Source of the DNA: Phycisphaera sp.
Lineage (GTDB): Bacteria > Planctomycetota > Phycisphaerae > Phycisphaerales > Phycisphaeraceae
Direction: 5' to 3'
Assembly: GCA_016125215.1 (NCBI GenBank)
Contig: WGMF01000029.1
Coordinates: 1-64,000, forward strand
Length of the DNA stretch: 64,000 nucleotides
Both the position numbers and the translations under genes were made by a program. Each line of letters begins with the position of its first letter. Position 1 is the first letter of the stretch. Of the stretch, positions 18,009 to 25,652 are shown piece by piece. Under the pieces are notes generated by a model. It saw only the letters and a program-made list of their open reading frames with translations. It did no database searches and had not been told where the DNA came from.

Positions 18009-19280
18009 ATGGATCAAAGCCCAAGCAACGGCGGTTCCCGTCAGTCATCGGAGGTCTTTGCCCGTCCCATCGGGTACAGCTCGACCTTTCCCGTCAGCGA
18101 TGTCACGCAGCAGGACGACCCGGCCCTGCGCTGGCAACGCCCGACCAATGGCGACAGCAAAAAAAAGCACGACCACCCCGCGCTGCCCCCCGGCGCGACG
18201 CCCGTGGCCAAGCGCCCCAAGGGCCGATGGTTTGTCGGTGGCGTGATTATCGTGGTGGCCCTTTTCATCACCTATGAAGTCTGGACCGCTTACTTCCGCT
18301 ACCGCGCGATGGGCGTGGTCGAGGCGCAGGTGCTCAACCTCTCGCCCCGTGTGGACGGTGTGATCGAGGGCCTCTACGCCGCCGAGGGCGAGCACGTCAA
18401 GAAGGGGCAACTGCTGGCCAAGGTCACGAATGTCGACCTGCAATACCGCTACGAGGCCGCCACGGACGAGCTGAAAATTGCCAAGGCCAACCTGCTCGCC
18501 GCCGCCGCGCAGCTCAAGTGGCAGAGCGCCCGTTACGCGGACAACTTCGGCGAGGCCTCGACCGATTACTACGACCTGTGGTCTCGCCTCGAACAGGAAA
18601 AATCCAACCTCCAGCAGGCGCAGATCGAACTCGACCGAATCTCCGATGTCTACAAGGCCAGCGCCGCGACCTACCGCGAGATGGAACTGCTCAAGAATCG
18701 GCGGGACGGCCTGACGCAGCGTGTCGAAAAACTCACGCAAGCCGTGGAAGAGGCCCGCAAGCGCGTGGACAACGCCAAGGCACTCTCCGAGAGCGACCCC
18801 GACGCGCTCGCGCCGCTCAACGCCAGGATCGAAACGCTCAACAGCGAACTCGTCCGCCTGCGTCAGCAACTCGCGCAGACCGACATCCTCAGCCCCGTCG
18901 AGGGCACGGTGATCCACCACCTCAAGCTCGCCGGCGAAAGGGCGGACCCCACGCAACCCCTGATGACCCTCGAGGCGCAGCAGACCACCGAGGTCGTGCT
19001 CTACGTCCCGCAGGCGTACAGCCGAAAGCTCAACGTGGGCGACACGATCACGCTCGAAGTCCGCACGTTCGGCGACCGGGTGAAGGCTAAAGTCCTGCGC
19101 ATCGAAGACCGCTGGACCCAGGCGCCCGACTCGATCGCAAGGCAATACCTCGCCGGTGAAAGCCTGCTGCCGATCCACGTCGGGCCCGTGACCGACAGCG
19201 AACCGACCGACGCCACAAAGTGGTCCAAACTCCGCGTCGGCGAGGTCGTCCGCCTGCCGTCACGCTGGAACCCGTGGTGA
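18009..19280 (+). CDS. HlyD/Alg44-like membrane fusion protein
   Basis: This 423-residue protein has a cytosolic N-terminal region (about 75 residues), one membrane segment (FVGGVIIVVALFITYEVW), a split biotinyl-lipoyl domain (VVEAQVLNLSPRVDGVIEGL ... ILSPVEGTVIHHLKLAGE) and a long coiled coil (about residues 160-310). The layout matches HlyD-type adaptors and the periplasmic part of Alg44. It lies upstream of a PilZ gene and a processive-type GT2 gene on the same strand. I infer a role as periplasmic partner for polysaccharide export. ATG 18009 was chosen since upstream codons overlap a CCCCCGGAAG-type motif and give non-conserved sequence. Confidence 0.82.
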   Translation: MDQSPSNGGSRQSSEVFARPIGYSSTFPVSDVTQQDDPALRWQRPTNGDSKKKHDHPALPPGATPVAKRPKGRWFVGGVIIVVALFITYEVWTAYFRYRAMGVVEAQVLNLSPRVDGVIEGLYAAEGEHVKKGQLLAKVTNVDLQYRYEAATDELKIAKANLLAAAAQLKWQSARYADNFGEASTDYYDLWSRLEQEKSNLQQAQIELDRISDVYKASAATYREMELLKNRRDGLTQRVEKLTQAVEEARKRVDNAKALSESDPDALAPLNARIETLNSELVRLRQQLAQTDILSPVEGTVIHHLKLAGERADPTQPLMTLEAQQTTEVVLYVPQAYSRKLNVGDTITLEVRTFGDRVKAKVLRIEDRWTQAPDSIARQYLAGESLLPIHVGPVTDSEPTDATKWSKLRVGEVVRLPSRWNPW

Positions 19281-19287
19281 GGGGAAG

Positions 19288-19501
19288 TCGCCGCAGATGA
19301 ACGCAGATGGACGCAGATGGGGACGAACGGAGGTTGGCGGATGGCGAATGGCGGATGTCAAGATATGCAACGTGACCCATTTATTTTCTCTGAGATCATC
19401 AATCATCATTCATCAATCATCAATGGATTGATTAGCCCACCCATGTCCCGAAAGTTCGTTTCCTTTCCCCATCCGCGTTCATCTGCGTCCATCTGCGGCT
19501 A
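19288..19501. repeat. Inverted word-repeat element
   Basis: Left arm: CGCAGATGAACGCAGATGGA words (19290-19321). Right arm: GTTCATCTGCGTCCATCTGC words (19478-19500). Between them is a block of ATCATCAATCATC words (about 19394-19425). The element fills the gap between the HlyD-like and PilZ genes and so lies within a probable operon. Confidence 0.75.
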
Positions 19502-19505
19502 AATC

Positions 19506-20315
19506 ATGAATGACCGACGCATCCATCCTCGCTTCAGGCTCGACCGCCCGGTGGTGGTGTTGCCGGTGCTGCCCGACGGTTCGCCGGACGTGGAGCACGC
19601 GAGCAAGGGGGCGACGCTGGACGTGGCACGGGGGGGGCTGCAACTGGACATCGAGGCCCGCGCGGCCTTGCGTGAGGGGGCGTCGCTGGCGGTGGGCGTG
19701 GAACAGGCCGGCGGGGGGGTGGCGTACGAGGGCGTGGTGGTCCGGCACATCCGCCAGCGCAACGGGCACGTGGCGTTCGGGGGCGTGTTTGCGGGCGACG
19801 CCCATCGGCTGCTCGAGACCGGCTCCCGCCTGCCCGCGTTTTCGCCGGACAAGCTGGCCTACGACCTGCCGGGTTCTAATCAAGTGTATGACAAGTGGGC
19901 GCAGGCCGGCGTGCTCAAGCCGGTGCTGATGGACCACGTGCAGGTCTGCCCGCGCTGCGGGGGTCTGCCGACGTTCAGAATGGGCTGCCGACGGTGTGGG
20001 TCGGGCAGGCTCGTGGAGGACCAGTTGATCCATCACTTCGCCTGTGCCAACGTGGACCTGGCCTCGAAGTACGAGGTGGACGGCATGCTCAAGTGCCCCA
20101 AGTGCAGGACGAAGAAACTCGTGGTCGGCTCGGACTACGAATACCTCACGACGCACCGCTGCCTGGCCTGCCGGTGGAGCGACTACGAACCGACGCGCGT
20201 GGGCCATTGCCTCCGCTGTTCACTGCGTTTTGCCGGCCACGAGGCCGTCGAGCGCGAACTGGTGGGTTACGATGCTCAGCGACTTGACGTACTGGCTCTC
20301 CTCCCTCCATCCTGA
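19506..20315 (+). CDS. PilZ domain protein with C-terminal zinc ribbons (TackOD1-like)
   Basis: This 269-residue protein begins with a PilZ domain (about residues 1-100). The c-di-GMP contact motif RxxxR is RIHPR (residues 5-9) and the second motif (D/N)xSxxG appears as DVARGG. The C-terminal half has paired cysteines: CPRCGG, CRRCGS, CPKCRT, CLACRW and CLRCSL, suggesting two or more zinc ribbons similar in style to the TackOD1 output domain; that name is tentative. The gene lies between the HlyD-like and GT2 genes and overlaps the GT2 start by 44 bases, so translational coupling is likely. I infer it gates the synthase in response to c-di-GMP. Confidence 0.8.
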   Translation: MNDRRIHPRFRLDRPVVVLPVLPDGSPDVEHASKGATLDVARGGLQLDIEARAALREGASLAVGVEQAGGGVAYEGVVVRHIRQRNGHVAFGGVFAGDAHRLLETGSRLPAFSPDKLAYDLPGSNQVYDKWAQAGVLKPVLMDHVQVCPRCGGLPTFRMGCRRCGSGRLVEDQLIHHFACANVDLASKYEVDGMLKCPKCRTKKLVVGSDYEYLTTHRCLACRWSDYEPTRVGHCLRCSLRFAGHEAVERELVGYDAQRLDVLALLPPS

Positions 20316-21555
20316 GCAGCTCCTGGCACTCGTGTCAGCCCTGCTCATCGTGGACACGCCGCGCTATGCGCTGAGCAAGCTGGCCATGGTGTTCTACGAC
20401 TCGGTCGTGGACTTTGTCGGCCTGTTGCGTGGCCGATCCGGACGCAACGGGTACGGCTACTGCCCGACGGTCTGCGCGATCCTCGTGGCACACAACGAAG
20501 AGGACACGCTCGACCCGACGCTGCGCTCGGTCCTCGGAACGTATCCCCGACTGGAGGTCATCATCGTCGACGACGGCTCGACCGACGCGACGCGCCACAT
20601 CGCGCAGCGGCTCGTCGATGAGTTCCCCGGGGTGAGGCTGTTACGCAAGGAAAACCGCGGCGGCAAGGCGTCGGCGTACAACCTGGCGCTGCGGTTCGCG
20701 AGCGCCGAGGTTCTGGTGGTCATGGACTGCGACACCGAGGCCGACCCCAACGCGGTGTGGGAAGCGGTGCAACCTTTGGCCAACCCGCACGTGGGCGCGG
20801 TCTCCGCGGCGGTGCTCGTGCGCGAGCCGATGCGCAACCTCGTCACCTGCCTGCAGGCGTTCGAGTACCTGCACTCGATTTTTGTGGGGCGTTTACTCAT
20901 GTCCCGCCTCGGTGTGCTGGGCATCGTCTCGGGCGCGTTCGGGGCGTTCCGCCGTGACGTGGTCGTGAGGGTGGGGGGTTGGGACATCGGGCCGGGCGAC
21001 GACAGCGACATGACGATGCGCGTGCGCAAGGCGGGGTACCAGGTGGCGTATGCGCCCTACGCGCAGTGCCTCACGAACGTGCCGCAGACGTGGGCCGCGT
21101 TGTGGAAGCAGCGCCGGAGATGGAACCGCGGGGCGATCCGATACAAGTGCCGAAAGCACGTCGACATGGCGGCCGTGTGGAACCCGGGGTTCCTGGCGGG
21201 GAACTTCTTTTTGCTCGTGAACGTGTGGGTCTTCAACATCGCCTTTCTCTACACGTTCTGGTTTTTCTTTGTCTGGACACTCCTGCACTGGCACGCGGAG
21301 CTTTGGCACTTTGTCGTGGCGTCGTACCTGATCTACATCCTCTTCCACATCGTGCAGGCCGCGGCGATCCTTTTTTACTCGACCGACCGCGGGCGCGACG
21401 CGCTGGTCTGCTGCGTGTTGCCCTTGGCACCGGCGTACCAGTTCTTCCGCAAGTGCGTGCGGCTGATCTCGGTCACGGAAGAGATTTTTTTCCGCGCGAG
21501 CTTCGACGACCCGTTTTACCCCGACCACGTGCGGGCGGCGACGTTCAGGTGGTGA
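20272..21555 (+). CDS. Family 2 glycosyltransferase, polysaccharide-synthase type
   Basis: This 427-residue inner-membrane enzyme has the motifs of processive GT2 synthases such as BcsA, PgaC or Alg8: nucleotide-binding VIIVDDGSTDATR, DxD as VMDCDTEAD, catalytic-base region GDDSDMTMRVRKAG and acceptor-site QRRRW. One or two N-terminal membrane segments and about three C-terminal ones (for example FFLLVNVWVFNIAFLYTFWF) flank the GT domain. The start ATG 20272 (MLSDLTYW) overlaps the PilZ gene. With the HlyD-like and PilZ neighbours it forms a compact exopolysaccharide system. The sugar polymer cannot be told from sequence. Three in-frame membrane segments and a complete GT-A fold argue that it is intact. 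Confidence 0.88.
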   Translation: MLSDLTYWLSSLHPEQLLALVSALLIVDTPRYALSKLAMVFYDSVVDFVGLLRGRSGRNGYGYCPTVCAILVAHNEEDTLDPTLRSVLGTYPRLEVIIVDDGSTDATRHIAQRLVDEFPGVRLLRKENRGGKASAYNLALRFASAEVLVVMDCDTEADPNAVWEAVQPLANPHVGAVSAAVLVREPMRNLVTCLQAFEYLHSIFVGRLLMSRLGVLGIVSGAFGAFRRDVVVRVGGWDIGPGDDSDMTMRVRKAGYQVAYAPYAQCLTNVPQTWAALWKQRRRWNRGAIRYKCRKHVDMAAVWNPGFLAGNFFLLVNVWVFNIAFLYTFWFFFVWTLLHWHAELWHFVVASYLIYILFHIVQAAAILFYSTDRGRDALVCCVLPLAPAYQFFRKCVRLISVTEEIFFRASFDDPFYPDHVRAATFRW

Positions 21556-21608
21556 GGGGTGAATGGTGACGGGTGACTGGTGAAAGAGTGATACCCGAGT
21601 CAGGGTAT

Positions 21609-21642
21609 TGTTCTCAGATCATCAATCATCAATCATCAAGGG
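21609..21642. repeat. ATCATCAATCATC word repeat
   Basis: A short run of ATCATCAATC words lies between the converging GT2 and S41 protease genes. The same words occur at 19394, 34163, 44217 and 63925. Confidence 0.6.
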
Positions 21643-21648
21643 ATCGAC

Positions 21649-23169
21649 CTACTCCCCGTCCTCGGGCGCGGGGACGATGGGGGCCTCGTCTTGTTCGCTG
21701 GCCACGGGTGCCTCCGCTTCCGGGGGGGACTTGGCGCTTTCGAGTTTTTTGATCTGCTTGTCGATCTCTTCGAGTCGGTCGGTGAGCAGGTCGCGCTGGC
21801 GTTGGAGCAGTTCGCGCTGGGTGAGCATGGCCAGACCCTGGCTGTCGGACTGGCCGACCTGTGGCCAGTTGCCGGTGTCGATCTTGCCGGCGATGGCCTT
21901 GATGGCCGCGGCGAGCTGGGGGTCTTTGAGGGTGTCGGTGGCAAATTGCCCCGTGATGATCGAGGGCTTTTCGCTGTCGCGGTCCTTGCGGTACTGGTTG
22001 TAGGCGTCGACCATCGCCTGGCGCTGTTCGGGCGTGAGTCGGACGTAGCAGCCCTCGCTGGGATCGACGCCCCAGACATCCTTGCCCTCGCGTCGGTGGA
22101 TGTTTCGGCCGTTGGGCAGGTAGTAGTAGGCGTTGGTGATCTTGATCGCGCCGTGGCCGCCCTCGAGCATGCGGACCTGTTGCACGCTGCCCTTGCCGAA
22201 GGTCCGTGTGCCGACGAAGAGGGCGCGCTGGTTGTCGGAGAGCGCGCCGGTGAGGATCTCGGAGGCCGAGGCGCTTGATTCGTTGGCAATCACGACGATG
22301 GGCACGTCGGTGAGAGTTGCGTCGTCGGTCGCGGTGAAGATTTTCTCGGGCACGACGCGTCCCTTGATGCTGACGATGGTCTTGCCTGCCGGGAGGAACA
22401 TGTCCGAGATGGCCACCGCCGCATCGAGCAGCCCGCCGGGGTTGAAGCGCAGGTCGATGATGATGCCCCGCACGTTCTGGGATTTCATGTCTTCGAGCGC
22501 GTCGCGGACAGCCTGCGTGGTGGAGGCGGTGAACTGCGTGAGGCGCATGTAGCCGATGCCCTTGTCCTTGTCGATCATGTAGTCCGGGTGGAGCCTGCCG
22601 TCGCTGACGAAACTGCGGACGGTCTGGACCTGGATATTGGCGCGGGTGATGGTGAGCGTTTCTTCGACGCCGGTCTCGTGACGGATCAGGAGTGTGACCC
22701 GCGTGCCCTCTTCGCCGGTGAGTTTGCCGATGCAGTCGGTGAGTTTCATGCCCTCGGTGGACTGGCCGTCGACTTCGAGGACGATGTCGCCGGGCATGAC
22801 GCCGGCCTTCCACGCGGGGGAGTCTTCGAGGGGCGAGACGATCCGCAGGCGGTTCTCATGGATATCGACCTCAGCCCCGATACCGGAGAACGTGCCGCGC
22901 ACCACGCGCTCGAAGCCCTCGAGCTCGGTGGGGGGGAGGAAGACGGTGAAGCGGTCGTTGAGCGACTCGACCATCGCCCTGGCGGCGTCTTCGATCATGT
23001 TGATCTCGTCGGGCTTCTCGACGTACTGCGAGACGATCTCGTGTCGGATGTCAGCCAGCACGTCGAGCTGCTGGTAGACGCTGTCGGTCGTGCTTGCCGC
23101 CGGGAGGGGTGAAGCGTGAAGCAGGGCCGGGATCAAGATGAGCAACGCCGTGAGTTTTCGTTTGTGCAT
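21649..23169 (-). CDS. S41 family C-terminal processing peptidase
   Basis: This 506-residue protein is a CtpA/Prc-type serine protease acting in the periplasm. It has a signal peptide (KLTALLILIPALLHASPLPAA), a helical N-domain, a PDZ domain (IGAEVDIHENRLRIVSPLED through VMPGDIVLEVDGQS), and the protease core with the nucleophile Ser in ANESSASASEI and the base Lys in GTRTFGKGSVQQ. The C-terminal 120 residues include a coiled-coil segment (LLQRQRDLLTDRLEEIDKQI) and an acidic Pro/Glu tail. ATG 23169 gives the signal peptide directly. These enzymes trim C-termini of periplasmic proteins or degrade tagged ones. Confidence 0.92.
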   Translation of the reverse strand: MHKRKLTALLILIPALLHASPLPAASTTDSVYQQLDVLADIRHEIVSQYVEKPDEINMIEDAARAMVESLNDRFTVFLPPTELEGFERVVRGTFSGIGAEVDIHENRLRIVSPLEDSPAWKAGVMPGDIVLEVDGQSTEGMKLTDCIGKLTGEEGTRVTLLIRHETGVEETLTITRANIQVQTVRSFVSDGRLHPDYMIDKDKGIGYMRLTQFTASTTQAVRDALEDMKSQNVRGIIIDLRFNPGGLLDAAVAISDMFLPAGKTIVSIKGRVVPEKIFTATDDATLTDVPIVVIANESSASASEILTGALSDNQRALFVGTRTFGKGSVQQVRMLEGGHGAIKITNAYYYLPNGRNIHRREGKDVWGVDPSEGCYVRLTPEQRQAMVDAYNQYRKDRDSEKPSIITGQFATDTLKDPQLAAAIKAIAGKIDTGNWPQVGQSDSQGLAMLTQRELLQRQRDLLTDRLEEIDKQIKKLESAKSPPEAEAPVASEQDEAPIVPAPEDGE

Positions 23170-23250
23170 GTCGGTATCCTTGTACGCACGATCCGCGGTG
23201 AGGGTTCTATTGTAGTCCGGTGGGTGCGGGTATGATGGCGGGCCACGCAA

Positions 23251-23334
23251 GCGGGCGTGGCGGAACTGGCAGACGCGCTGGATTTAGGTTCCAGTGGGCT
23301 AACCCCCGTGGAGGTTCGAGTCCTCTCGCCCGCA
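23251..23334 (+). tRNA. tRNA-Leu (anticodon TAG)
   Basis: The acceptor arms GCGGGCG and CGCCCGC pair perfectly, with A as discriminator. The anticodon stem CTGGA/TCCAG encloses loop TTTAGGT, giving anticodon TAG (23285-23287), which reads CUA. A long variable arm (TGGGCTAACCCCCGTG region) and the GGTTCGAGTCC T-arm fit class II tRNA-Leu. CCA is not encoded. Confidence 0.95.
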
Positions 23335-23439
23335 TTGCCCCGGAAGTTACCCCGGCCCCCGCAAGTCCATCCGGCCCCCGGAAGATGAACCGCCAAGACG
23401 CGGAGAGCGCCAAGACCGATTGAGAGAGCTTATCGCTGG

Positions 23440-24402
23440 ATGTTGATGATGAAAATCCTTTTGACCGGCGGCAGTTCGTTTACGGGGTGTCACTTTATCA
23501 GGGAACTGGTTCGGGCGGGTCACGCCGTCACCGCGACGATGCGGGGTGAACGGGGCGGTTACGTCGGCCTGCGTGGCGTGCGCGTCGGGCTGGTGGAGGA
23601 AGTGGGGGATTGTGCGTGGGGGGTTTCGTTTGGTGATGAGCGGTTCGTCGCGCTCGTCGAGAAGGGGGGCTTCGACGTGCTCTGCCACCACGCCGCCGAC
23701 GTGACGGATTACAAGAGCGAAGACTTCGACGTACACCGGGCGCTGGAGAACAACACGCGTAACGCACGCAAGGTGCTCGACGCCTTCAAACGCAACGGGG
23801 GCAAGGCGATCATCCTCACCGGCAGCGTCTTCGAGGCGCACGAGGGGCGCTCGACGCTCGACCCGCACGACCCTTTGCACGCCTTCTCACCCTACGGCCT
23901 GTCCAAGACGCTCACCTCGGAGGTCTTTGCCTACCACGCGCCGCGCGTGGGCCTGGCGATGGGCAAGTTCGTCATCCCCAACCCGTTCGGGCCACACGAG
24001 GAACCCCGCTTCACGACCTATCTCGCGCGCACCTGGCTGGCCGGCAAGACCGCCGCCGTCAACACCCCCGACACCATCCGTGACAACATCCACGTCGGCC
24101 TGCTGGCAAAGTCTTACAGCTTGTTTGTATCACAGTGTGTTAGCCAAGGACAACTCAGCCGGTTGATGCGGTGTGCCCCGTCGGGTTACGCCCAGTCCCA
24201 GGGCGAGTTTGCCAAACGGTTCGCGGCGGCGATGCGACCCCGGTTGAACCGCCCCTGTGAACTGGACCTCAAAAAGCAAACCGACTTCAACGAACCGCTC
24301 TCACGTGTGAACACCGACGCGCTCGACGCGGCGGGGATGGGTTTCGATGAGCCATCGGCGTGGGACGCGCTGGCCGGGTATTACCGTCAGACGCTCGGCT
24401 GA
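23440..24402 (+). CDS. NAD(P)-dependent epimerase/dehydratase (extended SDR)
   Basis: This 320-residue protein has the Rossmann start ILLTGGSSFTGCHFIRELV (GxxGxxG-like as GGSSFTG), a NNTRNARKVLDAF helix, and the catalytic YxxxK as YGLSK (about residue 151) with an upstream Ser in LTGSVFEAHEG. It is an extended short-chain dehydrogenase, usually acting on nucleotide sugars. Three start codons are close (23440, 23446, 23449); I used the first. The sugar substrate is unknown. It overlaps the end of a DUF2304 gene on the other strand by 16 bases. A nearby GT2 gene suggests glycan metabolism. Confidence 0.82.
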   Translation: MLMMKILLTGGSSFTGCHFIRELVRAGHAVTATMRGERGGYVGLRGVRVGLVEEVGDCAWGVSFGDERFVALVEKGGFDVLCHHAADVTDYKSEDFDVHRALENNTRNARKVLDAFKRNGGKAIILTGSVFEAHEGRSTLDPHDPLHAFSPYGLSKTLTSEVFAYHAPRVGLAMGKFVIPNPFGPHEEPRFTTYLARTWLAGKTAAVNTPDTIRDNIHVGLLAKSYSLFVSQCVSQGQLSRLMRCAPSGYAQSQGEFAKRFAAAMRPRLNRPCELDLKKQTDFNEPLSRVNTDALDAAGMGFDEPSAWDALAGYYRQTLG

Positions 24403-24779
24403 TCGCCCCCGTCGTCCGTGCCCTTCATCGTGGCCTGTTGTTCGTACCGTGCCAGGCCCTGTTTTTCCATGAGGACGCCGACGATCTGCGTGAGCGTGGC
24501 GATGCGCTGCTGCTGGACGCTGACGATGGAAAAAAGCTTGAAGACCAGCGCCACGACGAAGACGGTGAGAAACAGCACCAGCACCGTGGGCTTTTCGATG
24601 CGCAGGACATCGGACACAAACACGATCCCATCCGGCCAGAGCGAGAGCACCAGAAACGGCAGCCCCAGCGCCCCGAACAGCAGCGCGTAGACTTCCTTGA
24701 GCCGATGCGCACGCAGGCTCCGCACGGTCAGAAAGAGCAGCACACCGCCAAAGATTGCCAGGATGAGTGTTCGGATCAT
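24387..24779 (-). CDS. DUF2304 family membrane protein
   Basis: This 130-residue protein has three hydrophobic segments (LILAIFGGVLLFLTV, LLFGALGLPFLVLSLW, TVLVLFLTVFVVALVFKLF) followed by QQQRIATLTQIVGVL, the typical DUF2304 pattern. The ATG at 24779 overlaps the TGA of the upstream GT2 gene, so the two are translationally coupled. DUF2304 proteins are often next to dolichyl-phosphate-mannose-type glycosyltransferases and may anchor or assist them. Function is otherwise unknown. An in-frame start at 24827 would overlap the partner further and is less likely. Confidence 0.85.
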   Translation of the reverse strand: MIRTLILAIFGGVLLFLTVRSLRAHRLKEVYALLFGALGLPFLVLSLWPDGIVFVSDVLRIEKPTVLVLFLTVFVVALVFKLFSIVSVQQQRIATLTQIVGVLMEKQGLARYEQQATMKGTDDGGDQPSV

Positions 24780-25510
24780 GGCTTGATCTTCTCCTTGGGC
24801 CAGGGGTTTCGGATGGTGTCGAGACACAACGCCACGCCGACCTTGATGACATAAATCAACCCGCGCACGAGCGAGATGCTCGACCGGCCGGCCTGGCGCT
24901 GGCTCATGTTGACCGGCACTTCGATGACGCGGTAGCCTCCCCGATTAAGCAGCAGGATGACCTCCGGCTCGGGGTAGTCATCGGGGTACCAGTGGGCAAA
25001 GGCGTTGAGGACTTCGCGGTTAACCGCGCGGAAGCCGCTGGTGCAGTCGGTGTAATGCTGGCCCGTGAAGAGCCTGATGAGCAGGCCGAGGATGCGGATG
25101 CCGGCCATGCGTCCGGGGGATTGGCGGTAGCCTGTGTCGCCGAGGAATCTTGAACCGACGACCATGTCCGCGGTCCCGTTGTGGAGCGGTTCAAGGATTT
25201 TGTGGATCTCGCTGGGCGGGTGCTGGCCGTCCGCGTCGACCTGGATGGCCACGGTGTAGCCGTGCATCGCGGCGTAGCGGTAGCCCGCCTGCATCGCGCC
25301 GCCGATGCCGAGGTTGAAGGGCAGGCTGACGACGATCGCCTCGCTGGGGATCGCACGTAGCGTGGCGTCGGTTGAGCCGTCGTCGATGACGACCACGTCG
25401 AAGTCCGGGTGTGTGCGCTTGATGTTCAGGACGACCTGCGCAATGGAACCCGATTCGTTCCACGCGGGCACGATCATGAGATGCCGTCCTGGGGTCATGG
25501 TCGCAGCCAT
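24776..25510 (-). CDS. Family 2 glycosyltransferase, dolichyl-phosphate-mannose synthase-like
   Basis: This 244-residue protein is a soluble or membrane-peripheral GT2 enzyme. Motifs: LMIVPAWNESGSI, VVVIDDGSTDATL, DxD-like QVDADGQHPPSE, and the acceptor part CTSGFRAVNREVL. The C-terminus has no clear membrane pair, which the coupled DUF2304 protein (ATGA overlap) may supply. Proteins of this group transfer a sugar from a nucleotide donor to polyprenyl phosphate for later glycan or protein glycosylation. The second start ATG (MTPGRHLMI) is possible. Confidence 0.88.
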   Translation of the reverse strand: MAATMTPGRHLMIVPAWNESGSIAQVVLNIKRTHPDFDVVVIDDGSTDATLRAIPSEAIVVSLPFNLGIGGAMQAGYRYAAMHGYTVAIQVDADGQHPPSEIHKILEPLHNGTADMVVGSRFLGDTGYRQSPGRMAGIRILGLLIRLFTGQHYTDCTSGFRAVNREVLNAFAHWYPDDYPEPEVILLLNRGGYRVIEVPVNMSQRQAGRSSISLVRGLIYVIKVGVALCLDTIRNPWPKEKIKP

Positions 25511-25652
25511 GGGCTTTCAATATATCAGTGAACGTGTGCGTTAAGCTTTTGTGAGAACTCAAGCCACTGCGCCGGCGTACGGGGTGATATGATGACGCCT
25601 GTCTGAGGATCGGGGCACAACGCACTTCTCTACGGGAAAGGAAGTCCTTGCC

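Noticed and set aside
19288-19501. Possible CRISPR array from regularly spaced words
   Set aside because: Units are 8-10 bases, degenerate and arranged as complementary arms, without constant repeat-spacer structure or cas genes.
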